NCBI GenBank assembly: GCA_035468285.1 | Contig: DATISY010000007.1 | Coordinates: 22,183-86,182, forward strand | DNA from: PALSA-555 sp035468285 | GTDB lineage: Bacteria > Actinomycetota > Acidimicrobiia > IMCC26256 > PALSA-555 | Reading direction: 5' to 3' | DNA: 64,000 nt | In this document: positions 7,314 through 14,983 of the stretch, piece by piece | Layout: every line of letters starts with the position of its first letter | Position numbering within the stretch: the first letter of the stretch is position 1 | Notes under the pieces: generated by a model | What the model was told of the DNA's origin: nothing | Databases searched by the model: none | The model's input: only the letters and a program-made list of their open reading frames with translations | Position numbers and translations under genes: made by a program

Positions 7314-8942
7314 TCATGCCGTCTCGGCGACGCGGGCGGCGGCGGTCGCGCGGGCCCAGCCGTAGTCGACCTTGCCGTTCGGTCCGCGCCGGATCTCGTC
7401 GACGACCACGATGTGACGGGGCCGCTTGAACCGGGCCAGCGCCGCACCCGCGGCCTTGAGCTGCTCGGGATCGACCGTCGCTCCGGGCTCGGCGGCGACG
7501 ACCGCGGTGACCGCCTCGCCCCACCGGTCGTCGGGGACACCGACCGCGACGCAGTCGGCGATGGTCGGGTCCAGCTTGATGGCTTCCTCGACTTCCTCGG
7601 GGTAGATCTTCTCGCCGCCGGAGTTGATGCACACCGAGCCTCGACCGAGGAGCGTGATCGTCCCGTCGTCATCGACGGTCGCCCAGTCACCAGGGACGGA
7701 GTACCGCGCGCCGTCGAAGACCCGGAAGGTGGCGGCCGACTTGCCCGGGTCCTTGTAGTACCCCGCGGGGAGGTGCCCGCCGAGGGCCAGCATGCCCTGC
7801 TCGCCCGAACCGGGTCGCACGTCGCGCCCGTCTTCGGTCAGGACCTTGGTCCGAGGACCGACACGGAACCGCGCCGTTCGGGCTGTGTCACCGGGTGCGG
7901 TGATGCTGCTCGCGAAACCGATGCCCTCGCTCGATCCGAGGCTGTCCAACAGCAGCATCGGTTGGCGGGCTTGCAGCTCGGCCTTCAACTCGGCGCTCCA
8001 GATCACCCCGCTGCTGATGATCAACCGCACGGCCGAGAGGTCATATGGCTCCCCGCGCCCCTCGGCCTGTTCCAAGGCCCGCACCATGGGCTTCGCGAAG
8101 GCGTCTCCCACGATGGCCAGCTGGGAGACCTGCTCCCGAGCGACGGTCCGCCAGAGCTCGTCGGCGTCGAAATGACGGCTCTCGAGCGTCACGATGCTGC
8201 CGCCGAGGAACAACGACTGGATCGTCGTCATCGCGCCAGTCCCGTGCATCAACGGCGACGCCGGCAGATGCGTGGGGGACAAGCCAGACGCGGCGATGCG
8301 AGCCGCCGCGGCCCCCGCATCCGCCGACGTGTCGGGGAGCGTCTCGCCGAAGAGCGGGTACGTGTTCTCCCCCAACGACCCGTAGAAGTCCTCGTTGCGC
8401 CACATGACACCCTTGGGCATCCCCGTCGTACCGCCCGTGTACAGGAACCACAGGTCGTCGCCTGACCGCCCGATCCGGGGGGCGGGCTCGTGGGCGGCGA
8501 GCAGCGTCTCGAACGGCACCGCGCCCTCGAGCAGCGGACTCCCGTCGTCGACCTGGACCACCAGGCGAAGCTTCGGGAGCCGGTCGCGGGCCTCGGCGAC
8601 GTGCTCCGCCAGCGTGCCGTGGAAGACCAGCACCTCGGCGTCGGCGTTGTCGAGCAGGTAGGCGAGCTCGTCGGCGAGGTACCGGTAGTTCACGTTGACG
8701 TGCACCGCCCGTGCCTTCAACGACCCGTACATCGCCTCCATGAACTCGTTGCTGTTGTAGAGGTACAACGCGACTTTCGAGTCGGGCTGCACACCGTGCG
8801 CGGCCAACGCCCCGGCGAACCGGGACGCCCGCTCGTCGAACGCCGTCCAGGTGTGGCGCCGTTCGCCCTGCACGATGGCGGTGCGGTCGGGCAAGGCATC
8901 ACAGACCGATTCGAAGACCGTCGCAAGGTTCCAGTTGGGCAT
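7314..8942 (-). CDS. Acyl-CoA synthetase (AMP-binding, long-chain fatty acid CoA ligase-like)
   Basis: A 542-residue adenylate-forming ligase that would activate a carboxylic acid as acyl-AMP and then acyl-CoA. The AMP-binding P-loop is LYTGGTTGMPKGV, followed by LDSLGSSEG (A5 region), GDWATVDDDG (A7), and the C-terminal A10 lysine in GPNGKVDY. I start at the ATG at 8942, which gives the standard PNWNLATVFES opening; the ORF runs further upstream only into the divergent NUDIX gene. Substrate unknown; fatty acid or steroid side-chain acids are typical for this actinobacterial group. Confidence 0.9.
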   Translation of the reverse strand: MPNWNLATVFESVCDALPDRTAIVQGERRHTWTAFDERASRFAGALAAHGVQPDSKVALYLYNSNEFMEAMYGSLKARAVHVNVNYRYLADELAYLLDNADAEVLVFHGTLAEHVAEARDRLPKLRLVVQVDDGSPLLEGAVPFETLLAAHEPAPRIGRSGDDLWFLYTGGTTGMPKGVMWRNEDFYGSLGENTYPLFGETLPDTSADAGAAAARIAASGLSPTHLPASPLMHGTGAMTTIQSLFLGGSIVTLESRHFDADELWRTVAREQVSQLAIVGDAFAKPMVRALEQAEGRGEPYDLSAVRLIISSGVIWSAELKAELQARQPMLLLDSLGSSEGIGFASSITAPGDTARTARFRVGPRTKVLTEDGRDVRPGSGEQGMLALGGHLPAGYYKDPGKSAATFRVFDGARYSVPGDWATVDDDGTITLLGRGSVCINSGGEKIYPEEVEEAIKLDPTIADCVAVGVPDDRWGEAVTAVVAAEPGATVDPEQLKAAGAALARFKRPRHIVVVDEIRRGPNGKVDYGWARATAAARVAETA

Positions 8943-8972
8943 GGTGCTCCCGGATCGATGTCGGCGGGAGCA

Positions 8973-8978
8973 TACGCT
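8973..8978 (+). promoter_or_regulatory. Leaderless -10 element before NUDIX gene
   Basis: TACGCT fits TANNNT and stands six bases before the GTG at 8985. That spacing would put the transcription start on or next to the start codon, so this site helps choose GTG 8985 over the ATG at 8958. Confidence 0.55.
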
Positions 8979-8984
8979 CGCCTC

Positions 8985-9683
8985 GTGGCGGCGAAGCGGG
9001 GAGGCCAGCAGCGCATCCCCCGTCCGCCCTCGGCGCGCCCCGGGGACCTCGCCCCGTGGGCGCACCTCGACCCCGACGAGCGGCGCTTCAACCTCGCCGA
9101 CGTCCGAGAAGCCTGCCGGCGCCTGCCCCCACCGCACCGGCCGGTGCCGCCACCGACGGCGCGGCCCGCCGCGGTGCTCGTCCCCATCTTCGACGCCGAC
9201 GGGGAGGCCCGGGTCATCCTCACCAAGCGGCCCGAGACGATGCCGTCACATCGGGGGGAGATCGCCTTCCCCGGCGGCAAGCTCGAGACGGAGCGGGACG
9301 GGTCGCTCCGCGACGCCGCGCTGCGCGAAGCCAACGAGGAGATCGGCCTCGACCCGAAGGGCGTCGACATCGTCGCCGAGCTCGACAGCCTCACCACCGT
9401 CGCGTCCCGGTTCGTCCTCACCCCGTTCGTCGGGCTCCTCTCGGGGCACCCCGAGCTGCACCGCGACCCCTCAGAGGTCGTCCGGATCTTCGACGTCCCG
9501 ATCTCGGAGCTGCTCCGCGACGACGTCTACCGTGAGGAGCGCTGGGACATCCCGGCCGACCTCGGCATCAGCCCCGGACGGGACCGGGCCATCCACTTCT
9601 TCGAGCTCGCCGGCGAGACCGTGTGGGGCGCCACCGCCCGGATCCTCGCCGGCTTCCTCGCCCATCTCACGGCGGGGCGATGA
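8985..9683 (+). CDS. NUDIX hydrolase, CoA pyrophosphatase-like
   Basis: A 232-residue NUDIX hydrolase. The UPF0035-type segment ILTKRPETMPSHRGEIAFPG precedes the Nudix box (GGKLE ... REANEEIGL), the combination that marks CoA pyrophosphatases, which split CoA into 3',5'-ADP and phosphopantetheine. Glutamates of the REANEE helix bind the metal. An ATG at 8958 would add nine residues; I prefer GTG 8985 because of the TACGCT element placed for leaderless transcription. It is divergent from the acyl-CoA synthetase, which may be a meaningful CoA link, but that is inference. Confidence 0.88.
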   Translation: MAAKRGGQQRIPRPPSARPGDLAPWAHLDPDERRFNLADVREACRRLPPPHRPVPPPTARPAAVLVPIFDADGEARVILTKRPETMPSHRGEIAFPGGKLETERDGSLRDAALREANEEIGLDPKGVDIVAELDSLTTVASRFVLTPFVGLLSGHPELHRDPSEVVRIFDVPISELLRDDVYREERWDIPADLGISPGRDRAIHFFELAGETVWGATARILAGFLAHLTAGR

Positions 9684-9763
9684 GCCCCCCGCTTGGGCCT
9701 CCAGCCGACCCGCAGGCGAGCCGACACTCTCCCGAGGGCCATTCGAGCCCAGGAGGCGCGTGC

Positions 9764-10594
9764 ATGCAGACCCAGACCCGCGACGGCGGCGCTCCTCGCC
9801 GGGCCCGTCCCACGCGACGAACGCGACGCGGCTGGTGGGGCGTCGCCGGGGCGATCGTCGCGGGCGCGCTCGGGCTGACCGCCTGCGTCACACCCGCCCC
9901 CCCACCGGTCGGGTCCGGGACCATCATGGGCCCCAGCACGCTCACCGCGGCGCAGATCGCGGCGTACGTCTGTGCCGTCGGACGATGCGCCACCTGGCTG
10001 CCCGAGATCTCACCGCAGCAGATGGCCCAGCTCTACATCGACGAAGGGAACGTCGTCGGCGTCCGGGGGGACATCGCCTTCGCCCAGTCCGTCCTCGAGA
10101 CGGGATGGTTCGCGTTCCCCGGCTCCTCGCCCCAGAACACCGTCCCGCTGCCCGCGCCCGGCGACACCACGTTTCCCACCTCGGGGGTGCTCCCCCGGGA
10201 CCACAACTACGCCGGGATCGGCGCGTTCCCGGGCAGCACCGTCTACATGCGCATGCCCACCCCCACCGACGGGATCCGGGCCCAGCTCCAGCACCTCCGC
10301 AACTACGCCGACGCGACCTCGCGCCACGACAACCTCGGCGCCCCCTTCGAGGCCCGCCCCGGCTACGACGCCAACGCCTTCGACCACTTCCTCTATAAGG
10401 GCCAAGCCCCCCGCTGGATCGATCTCGACGGCCGCTGGGCGGTCCCGGGCACCACCTACGGCCAGACCATCCTCAGCATCTACAACAACATGCGCACCTA
10501 TGCCGGCCTCGCACCCATCTCGGCGTCTGGTCTCAGCGCCTCGTCGCTCCTCACCACCCAAGAGCTCCAAGCCACCACGACCAACCGGCACTGA
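9764..10594 (+). CDS. Lipoprotein with glucosaminidase (FlgJ/GH73-like) domain
   Basis: A 276-residue exported protein. An Arg-rich N terminus, a hydrophobic segment and the lipobox LTAC give a lipoprotein signal, with cysteine near residue 40 as the lipid anchor. The mature part is a peptidoglycan glucosaminidase-like domain: IDEGNVVGVRGDIAFAQSV with the acidic LETGWF segment, then NYAGIGAF, typical of this hydrolase group. The ATG has a perfect AGGAGG (9751-9756) eight bases upstream. Its domain is a paralogue of the one at 52926-54080. Likely role: cell-wall remodelling at the outer face of the membrane. Confidence 0.87.
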   Translation: MQTQTRDGGAPRRARPTRRTRRGWWGVAGAIVAGALGLTACVTPAPPPVGSGTIMGPSTLTAAQIAAYVCAVGRCATWLPEISPQQMAQLYIDEGNVVGVRGDIAFAQSVLETGWFAFPGSSPQNTVPLPAPGDTTFPTSGVLPRDHNYAGIGAFPGSTVYMRMPTPTDGIRAQLQHLRNYADATSRHDNLGAPFEARPGYDANAFDHFLYKGQAPRWIDLDGRWAVPGTTYGQTILSIYNNMRTYAGLAPISASGLSASSLLTTQELQATTTNRH

Positions 10595-10660
10595 CCCACC
10601 ACCGCGACCGGCGGGGCGGAGCCCTTCACCGCGGTCGCCGGTCCAGAACCGGGGTGGCGG

Positions 10661-10666
10661 TACCAT
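10661..10666 (+). promoter_or_regulatory. Probable -10 element of the guaB3-guaA unit
   Basis: TACCAT fits TANNNT and lies 34 bases before the chosen GTG of guaB3, leaving a short leader that contains the GAGGAG ribosome binding site. No clear -35 was seen. Confidence 0.45.
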
Positions 10667-10699
10667 CGCCCTTCTGGCAAGACGGGCGTGAGGAGCGAC

Positions 10700-11866
10700 G
10701 TGGAAGTCGAGATCGGAATCGGCAAGGCAGCCCGACGGGCCTACGGGTTCGACGAGATCGCCATCGTGCCCAGCCGACGCACCCGAGATCCCGAAGATGT
10801 CGACATCTCGTGGGAGATCGACGCGTACCCGTTCCAGCTGCCGCTCATCGCGGCCGCGATGGACGGCGTCGTGTCCCCCCGCACGGCGATCGACATCGGC
10901 AAGCTCGGCGGACTGGCCTGCCTCAACCTCGAAGGGCTCTGGACCCGCTACGAGGACCCCGAGCCCCTGTTCGAGGAGATCGCCGAGCTTCCCGCCGAGA
11001 AGGCCACCCGACGCATGCAAGAGATCTACGCCGAGCCGATCCGCGAAGACCTCATCGAGGCCCGCATCCGCGAGATCAAGGCTGCCGGGGTCACCGCCTC
11101 GGCGTCGCTCACCCCCCAGCGCGTCGAGCAGTACGCCAAGCATGTCCTCGACGCCGAGCTCGACCTCCTCGTCATCCAAGGCACCGTCGTGTCCGCCGAG
11201 CACGTCTCCAAAGACGAATCGCGCCAGCCCCTCAACCTGAAGAAGTTCATCCGCGAGTTCGACTTGCCCGTCATCGTCGGAGGCTGCGCCTCCTACTCCA
11301 CCGCGCTGCACCTCATGCGCACCGGCGCAGTGGGGATCCTCGTCGGCGTCGGCCCCGGTCACGCCTGCACCAGCCGCGGGGTCCTCGGCATCGGTGTCCC
11401 CCAGGCCACCGCGATCGCCGACGCCGCCGGCGCCCGCATCCGCCACCTCGACGAGACTGGCGTGTACGTGCACGTCATCGCCGACGGTGGCATGCGCACC
11501 GGCGGTGACGTCGCCAAAGCAATCGCGTGCGGCGCCGACGCGGTGATGATCGGCTCGCCGCTCGCCCAAGCCTACGAAGCCCCCGGCCGCGGCTACCACT
11601 GGGGCATGGCCACTTTCCATCCGACCTTGCCGCGCGGTGCTCGTGTCTACGCGGGTCGCAACGCGTCCCTCGCCGAGATCCTCATCGGGCCAGCCCACGA
11701 GAACGACGGCACCCTGAACCTCTTCGGTGCTCTCCGCACCTCGATGGCCACCACCGGGTACGAGACGCTCAAGGAGTTCCAGAAGGCCGAGGTCATGGTC
11801 GCGCCCGCGCTCAAAACCGAAGGCAAGATCCTCCAACGCGAGCAGCACATCGGCATGGGCCGCTAA
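10700..11866 (+). CDS. guaB3: GuaB3-type IMP dehydrogenase/GMP reductase family protein
   Basis: A 388-residue TIM-barrel protein of the GuaB3 subfamily, which lacks the CBS insert of true GuaB. The catalytic-loop cysteine is in GHACTSRG, the phosphate-binding region is ADGGMRTGGD, and IGSPLAQAYEAPGRGYHWG is typical of the subfamily. GuaB3 proteins were long called IMP dehydrogenases; at least one cyanobacterial member has been reported as a GMP reductase, so the direction of the reaction is uncertain. The GTG at 10700 has GAGGAG five bases upstream; a GTG at 10688 is an alternative. It lies ten bases before guaA. Confidence 0.92.
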   Translation: MEVEIGIGKAARRAYGFDEIAIVPSRRTRDPEDVDISWEIDAYPFQLPLIAAAMDGVVSPRTAIDIGKLGGLACLNLEGLWTRYEDPEPLFEEIAELPAEKATRRMQEIYAEPIREDLIEARIREIKAAGVTASASLTPQRVEQYAKHVLDAELDLLVIQGTVVSAEHVSKDESRQPLNLKKFIREFDLPVIVGGCASYSTALHLMRTGAVGILVGVGPGHACTSRGVLGIGVPQATAIADAAGARIRHLDETGVYVHVIADGGMRTGGDVAKAIACGADAVMIGSPLAQAYEAPGRGYHWGMATFHPTLPRGARVYAGRNASLAEILIGPAHENDGTLNLFGALRTSMATTGYETLKEFQKAEVMVAPALKTEGKILQREQHIGMGR

Positions 11867-11876
11867 GCCCAGGCTC

Positions 11877-13418
11877 TTGACGCCTCAGCACGACACCGTT
11901 CTCGTCGTCGACTTCGGAGCTCAATACGCCCAGCTGATCGCTCGGCGGGTCCGCGAGGCGCGGGTGTACTCCGAGATCGTCCCTCGCACCATGCCGCTCG
12001 ACGAGATGCTGGCCAAGCGCCCACGCGGGATCATCTTCTCGGGCGGTCCCGCATCGGTGCACGTCGACGGCGCCCCGTCCATCGACGCGTCTGTGTACAA
12101 GGCCGGTGTGCCGATTCTCGGCATCTGCTACGGGGCCCAGCTCGCCGCGCTCCAGCTTGGCGGTCACGTGCAGCGCACCGGCGGCGGCGAATACGGGCGC
12201 ACCCCCATGACACGGACCGAGGCCCCGTCGCTCCTCCTCAGCGACAGCCCCGGTGACCAGGTCGCCTGGATGAGCCACGGCGACGCGATCGCCGTTCCAC
12301 CCGAGGGCGCCGTCGTCACCGCAACGACCCCGGGCGCGCCGGTCGCTGCGTTCGAGGACCGCGACCACGCTCTGTTCGGCGTTCAGTTCCACCCTGAGGT
12401 CGTCCACACCGAACGCGGCCGCGAGGTGCTCCACGCCTTCCTGTTCGAGGTCTGCGGCTGCCGACCGACCTGGACCCACACCTCGATCATCGACGACGGC
12501 GTCACCGCGGTGCGGACCCAGGTCGGCGACGCCCGCGTCATCTGCGGCCTCTCCGGCGGTGTGGACTCCGCCGTCGCGGCCGCGCTCGTCCACAAGGCGA
12601 TCGGCGACCAGCTGACCTGCGTCTTCGTTGACACCGGGCTGCTCCGCCTGGGAGAAGCCGACCAGGTCGAAGAGACGTTCCGGCGCCAGTTCCACGTCGA
12701 CCTCGTGCACGTCAAGGCCGCCGACCGGTTCCTCGACGCCCTCAGCGACGTGTCCGATCCTGAGCAGAAGCGCAAGATCATCGGCGCGACGTTCATCCGC
12801 GTGTTCGAGGAAGTCGCCGCCGAGCTTTCCGACGCGGCGTACCTCGTCCAAGGCACCCTCTACCCCGACATCGTCGAATCGGGGGGTGCCGACAACGCCA
12901 CGATCAAGTCGCACCACAACGTCGGGGGGCTCCCCGACGACATGCGCTTCGAGCTCGTCGAGCCGTTGCGCAACCTGTTCAAGGACGAGGTGCGAGCCAT
13001 CGGCGAAGAGCTCGGGCTCCCCGACGAGATCGTGTGGCGCCAGCCGTTCCCCGGTCCGGGCCTCGCGGTCCGCATCATCGGAGAGGTGACCCCGGACCGG
13101 CTCGAGACCCTTCGCCGGGCCGACCATGTCGTCACCGAAGAAGTCCGGCGCGCCGGCCTGTATCGTGAGCTCTGGCAGAGCTTCGCGGTGCTACCGGCGG
13201 TGCGGACCGTCGGAGTCATGGGCGACGGTCGCACCTACGAGTACCCGATCGTGGTCCGGGCCGTGACCTCGGAGGATGCGATGACAGCGGACTGGGCTCG
13301 ACTCCCACACGACGTGCTGGAGCGCATCGCGTCGCGGATCATCAACGAGGTTCCCGGCGTCAACCGCGTCGCGTACGACATCACCAGCAAGCCACCCGGC
13401 ACCATCGAGTGGGAGTGA
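11877..13418 (+). CDS. guaA: GMP synthase (glutamine-hydrolysing)
   Basis: A 513-residue two-domain enzyme that converts XMP to GMP. The class I amidotransferase domain comes first (VVDFGAQYAQLI, nucleophile Cys in GICYGAQLAALQ, His-Glu pair in FHPEV), then the ATP pyrophosphatase domain with the PP-loop SGGVDSAVAAA, and the dimerisation domain ending in PPGTIEWE, the canonical C terminus. It starts at a TTG, chosen because the residues following it match the family and everything upstream is guaB3 read in another frame. It follows guaB3 by ten bases, so the two purine genes are co-transcribed. Confidence 0.96.
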   Translation: MTPQHDTVLVVDFGAQYAQLIARRVREARVYSEIVPRTMPLDEMLAKRPRGIIFSGGPASVHVDGAPSIDASVYKAGVPILGICYGAQLAALQLGGHVQRTGGGEYGRTPMTRTEAPSLLLSDSPGDQVAWMSHGDAIAVPPEGAVVTATTPGAPVAAFEDRDHALFGVQFHPEVVHTERGREVLHAFLFEVCGCRPTWTHTSIIDDGVTAVRTQVGDARVICGLSGGVDSAVAAALVHKAIGDQLTCVFVDTGLLRLGEADQVEETFRRQFHVDLVHVKAADRFLDALSDVSDPEQKRKIIGATFIRVFEEVAAELSDAAYLVQGTLYPDIVESGGADNATIKSHHNVGGLPDDMRFELVEPLRNLFKDEVRAIGEELGLPDEIVWRQPFPGPGLAVRIIGEVTPDRLETLRRADHVVTEEVRRAGLYRELWQSFAVLPAVRTVGVMGDGRTYEYPIVVRAVTSEDAMTADWARLPHDVLERIASRIINEVPGVNRVAYDITSKPPGTIEWE

Positions 13419-13423
13419 ACCCA

Positions 13424-14446
13424 ATGGACACCAACAGCCTCGAAGCGACCGCCCGCGCGCTCGTTGCCCCCGGCAAGGGGATCCTCGCCGCCGACGAGAG
13501 CACCGGCACCATCAAGAAGCGCTTCGACACGATCGGCGTCGACAACGTCGAGGAGAACCGGCAGGCCTACCGCGACCTCCTCTTCACCGCCGACGGCATC
13601 GGCGACTACATCAGCGGCGTCATCCTCTACGACGAGACCATCCGTCAGGTCGGCCTCGACGGCACCCCGTTCCCCACGGTGCTCGAGAGCCGAGGGGTGA
13701 TCCCGGGCATCAAGGTCGACACCGGCGCCAAGCCCCTCGCGCTCGCCGACGCCGGGGAGACCGTCACCGAAGGGCTCGACGGGCTCCGCGACCGGCTCGC
13801 CGAATACCGGTCACTCGGTGCTCGCTTCGCCAAGTGGCGCGCCACCTACCTCATCACCGACGCCCTCCCGTCGCAGTACGCGATCGACGTCAACGCCGAC
13901 GCCCTCGCTCGGTACGCCGCGCTCTGCCAGGAGGCCGGAATCGTCCCCATCGTCGAGCCCGAAGTGATGATGGAAGGGAGCCATACCATCGACCGGTCCG
14001 CCGTGGTCAGCGCGGCCACCCTCGAGGCCCTCTACCACGCCCTCTACGAGCAGCGCCTCCATCTTCCCGGGACGCTCCTCAAGCCCAACATGGTCCTGTC
14101 GGGCTACGACGCATCCGTGCAGGCGTCGGTGGACGACGTCGCCGACCAGACCCTCGAGGTCTTCTCCGCCCATGTACCCGGGGCGGTGCCCGGCATCGTG
14201 TTCTTGTCCGGCGGCCAGACCGACGAGGACGCCACCGCGCACCTGGACGCGATGAACAAGCGCGGCCCGCATCCGTGGGAGCTCAGCTTCTCGTACGGCC
14301 GCGCCCTCCAAGCGGCGGCGCTGCAGGCATGGCGGGGCGACCCGGCCAATCGGCGCGCCGCCCAGGCCGCGTTCCTCCACCGGGCCAAGTTCAACAGCTT
14401 GGCCCGCTCCGGGAAGTACTCGCCCGACATGGAGCAGGCGGCCTAA
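13424..14446 (+). CDS. Class I fructose-bisphosphate aldolase
   Basis: A 340-residue class I (Schiff-base) aldolase of glycolysis and gluconeogenesis, cleaving fructose 1,6-bisphosphate. It resembles the animal/plant type: GKGILAADESTGTIKKRF at the N terminus, VPIVEPEVMM, and the active-site lysine in TLLKPNMV, then LSGGQT. The ATG is five bases after the guaA stop, with GGGAGTG as a ribosome binding site inside the guaA end, so the genes are probably co-transcribed. Many actinobacteria use a class II enzyme instead, which makes this a useful lineage marker. Confidence 0.95.
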   Translation: MDTNSLEATARALVAPGKGILAADESTGTIKKRFDTIGVDNVEENRQAYRDLLFTADGIGDYISGVILYDETIRQVGLDGTPFPTVLESRGVIPGIKVDTGAKPLALADAGETVTEGLDGLRDRLAEYRSLGARFAKWRATYLITDALPSQYAIDVNADALARYAALCQEAGIVPIVEPEVMMEGSHTIDRSAVVSAATLEALYHALYEQRLHLPGTLLKPNMVLSGYDASVQASVDDVADQTLEVFSAHVPGAVPGIVFLSGGQTDEDATAHLDAMNKRGPHPWELSFSYGRALQAAALQAWRGDPANRRAAQAAFLHRAKFNSLARSGKYSPDMEQAA

Positions 14447-14466
14447 CCCCGCCCGGCACGCCGGTC

Positions 14467-14904
14467 GTGCGGGCACTCGTCCAGCGCGTCACGGAGGCCC
14501 GAGTCCGCGTCGATGGTGCCGTCATCGGCGAGATCGGCGTCGGGCTCTGTGTGTTCGTCGGCGTCACCCATGACGACGATGCCGCCCGCGCGCACCGGCT
14601 CGCCCAAAAGGTCTGGCAGCTCCGCGTCTTCACCGACGACGCCGGGGTGATGAACCGGTCCCTCGCCGAGACCACGGGCGCCACCCTCGTCGTCAGCCAG
14701 TTCACGCTCTACGGCGACACGGCCCGGGGGCGCCGGCCGTCCTGGAGCGCAGCGGCGCCTCCCGCCGACGCCGAGCCACTCGTGACCGCGTTCACCGACG
14801 CGCTCCGCGCGCTCGGCGGGACCGTCGCCACCGGCCGGTTCGGTGCCGACATGGCCGTCGAGCTCACCAATGACGGGCCGGTCACCCTGCTCCTCGAGGT
14901 TTGA
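14467..14904 (+). CDS. dtd: D-aminoacyl-tRNA deacylase
   Basis: A 145-residue proofreading enzyme that hydrolyses D-amino acids (and glycine) from mischarged tRNA in the cytosol. Both signature motifs are present: SQFTLYGD in the middle and NDGPVTLLLE at the C terminus, the latter carrying the cross-subunit Gly-cisPro-like GPVT. The GTG start gives the usual MRALVQRVTEARV opening. It lies 20 bases after the aldolase gene. Confidence 0.95.
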   Translation: MRALVQRVTEARVRVDGAVIGEIGVGLCVFVGVTHDDDAARAHRLAQKVWQLRVFTDDAGVMNRSLAETTGATLVVSQFTLYGDTARGRRPSWSAAAPPADAEPLVTAFTDALRALGGTVATGRFGADMAVELTNDGPVTLLLEV

Positions 14905-14983
14905 CTGACACCCCGTCCGACACCGCGCCGTGCCCGAACACGTGTACGGGGCGGCCCGGGTCCGCCAGTACCATGGTTCGGTC

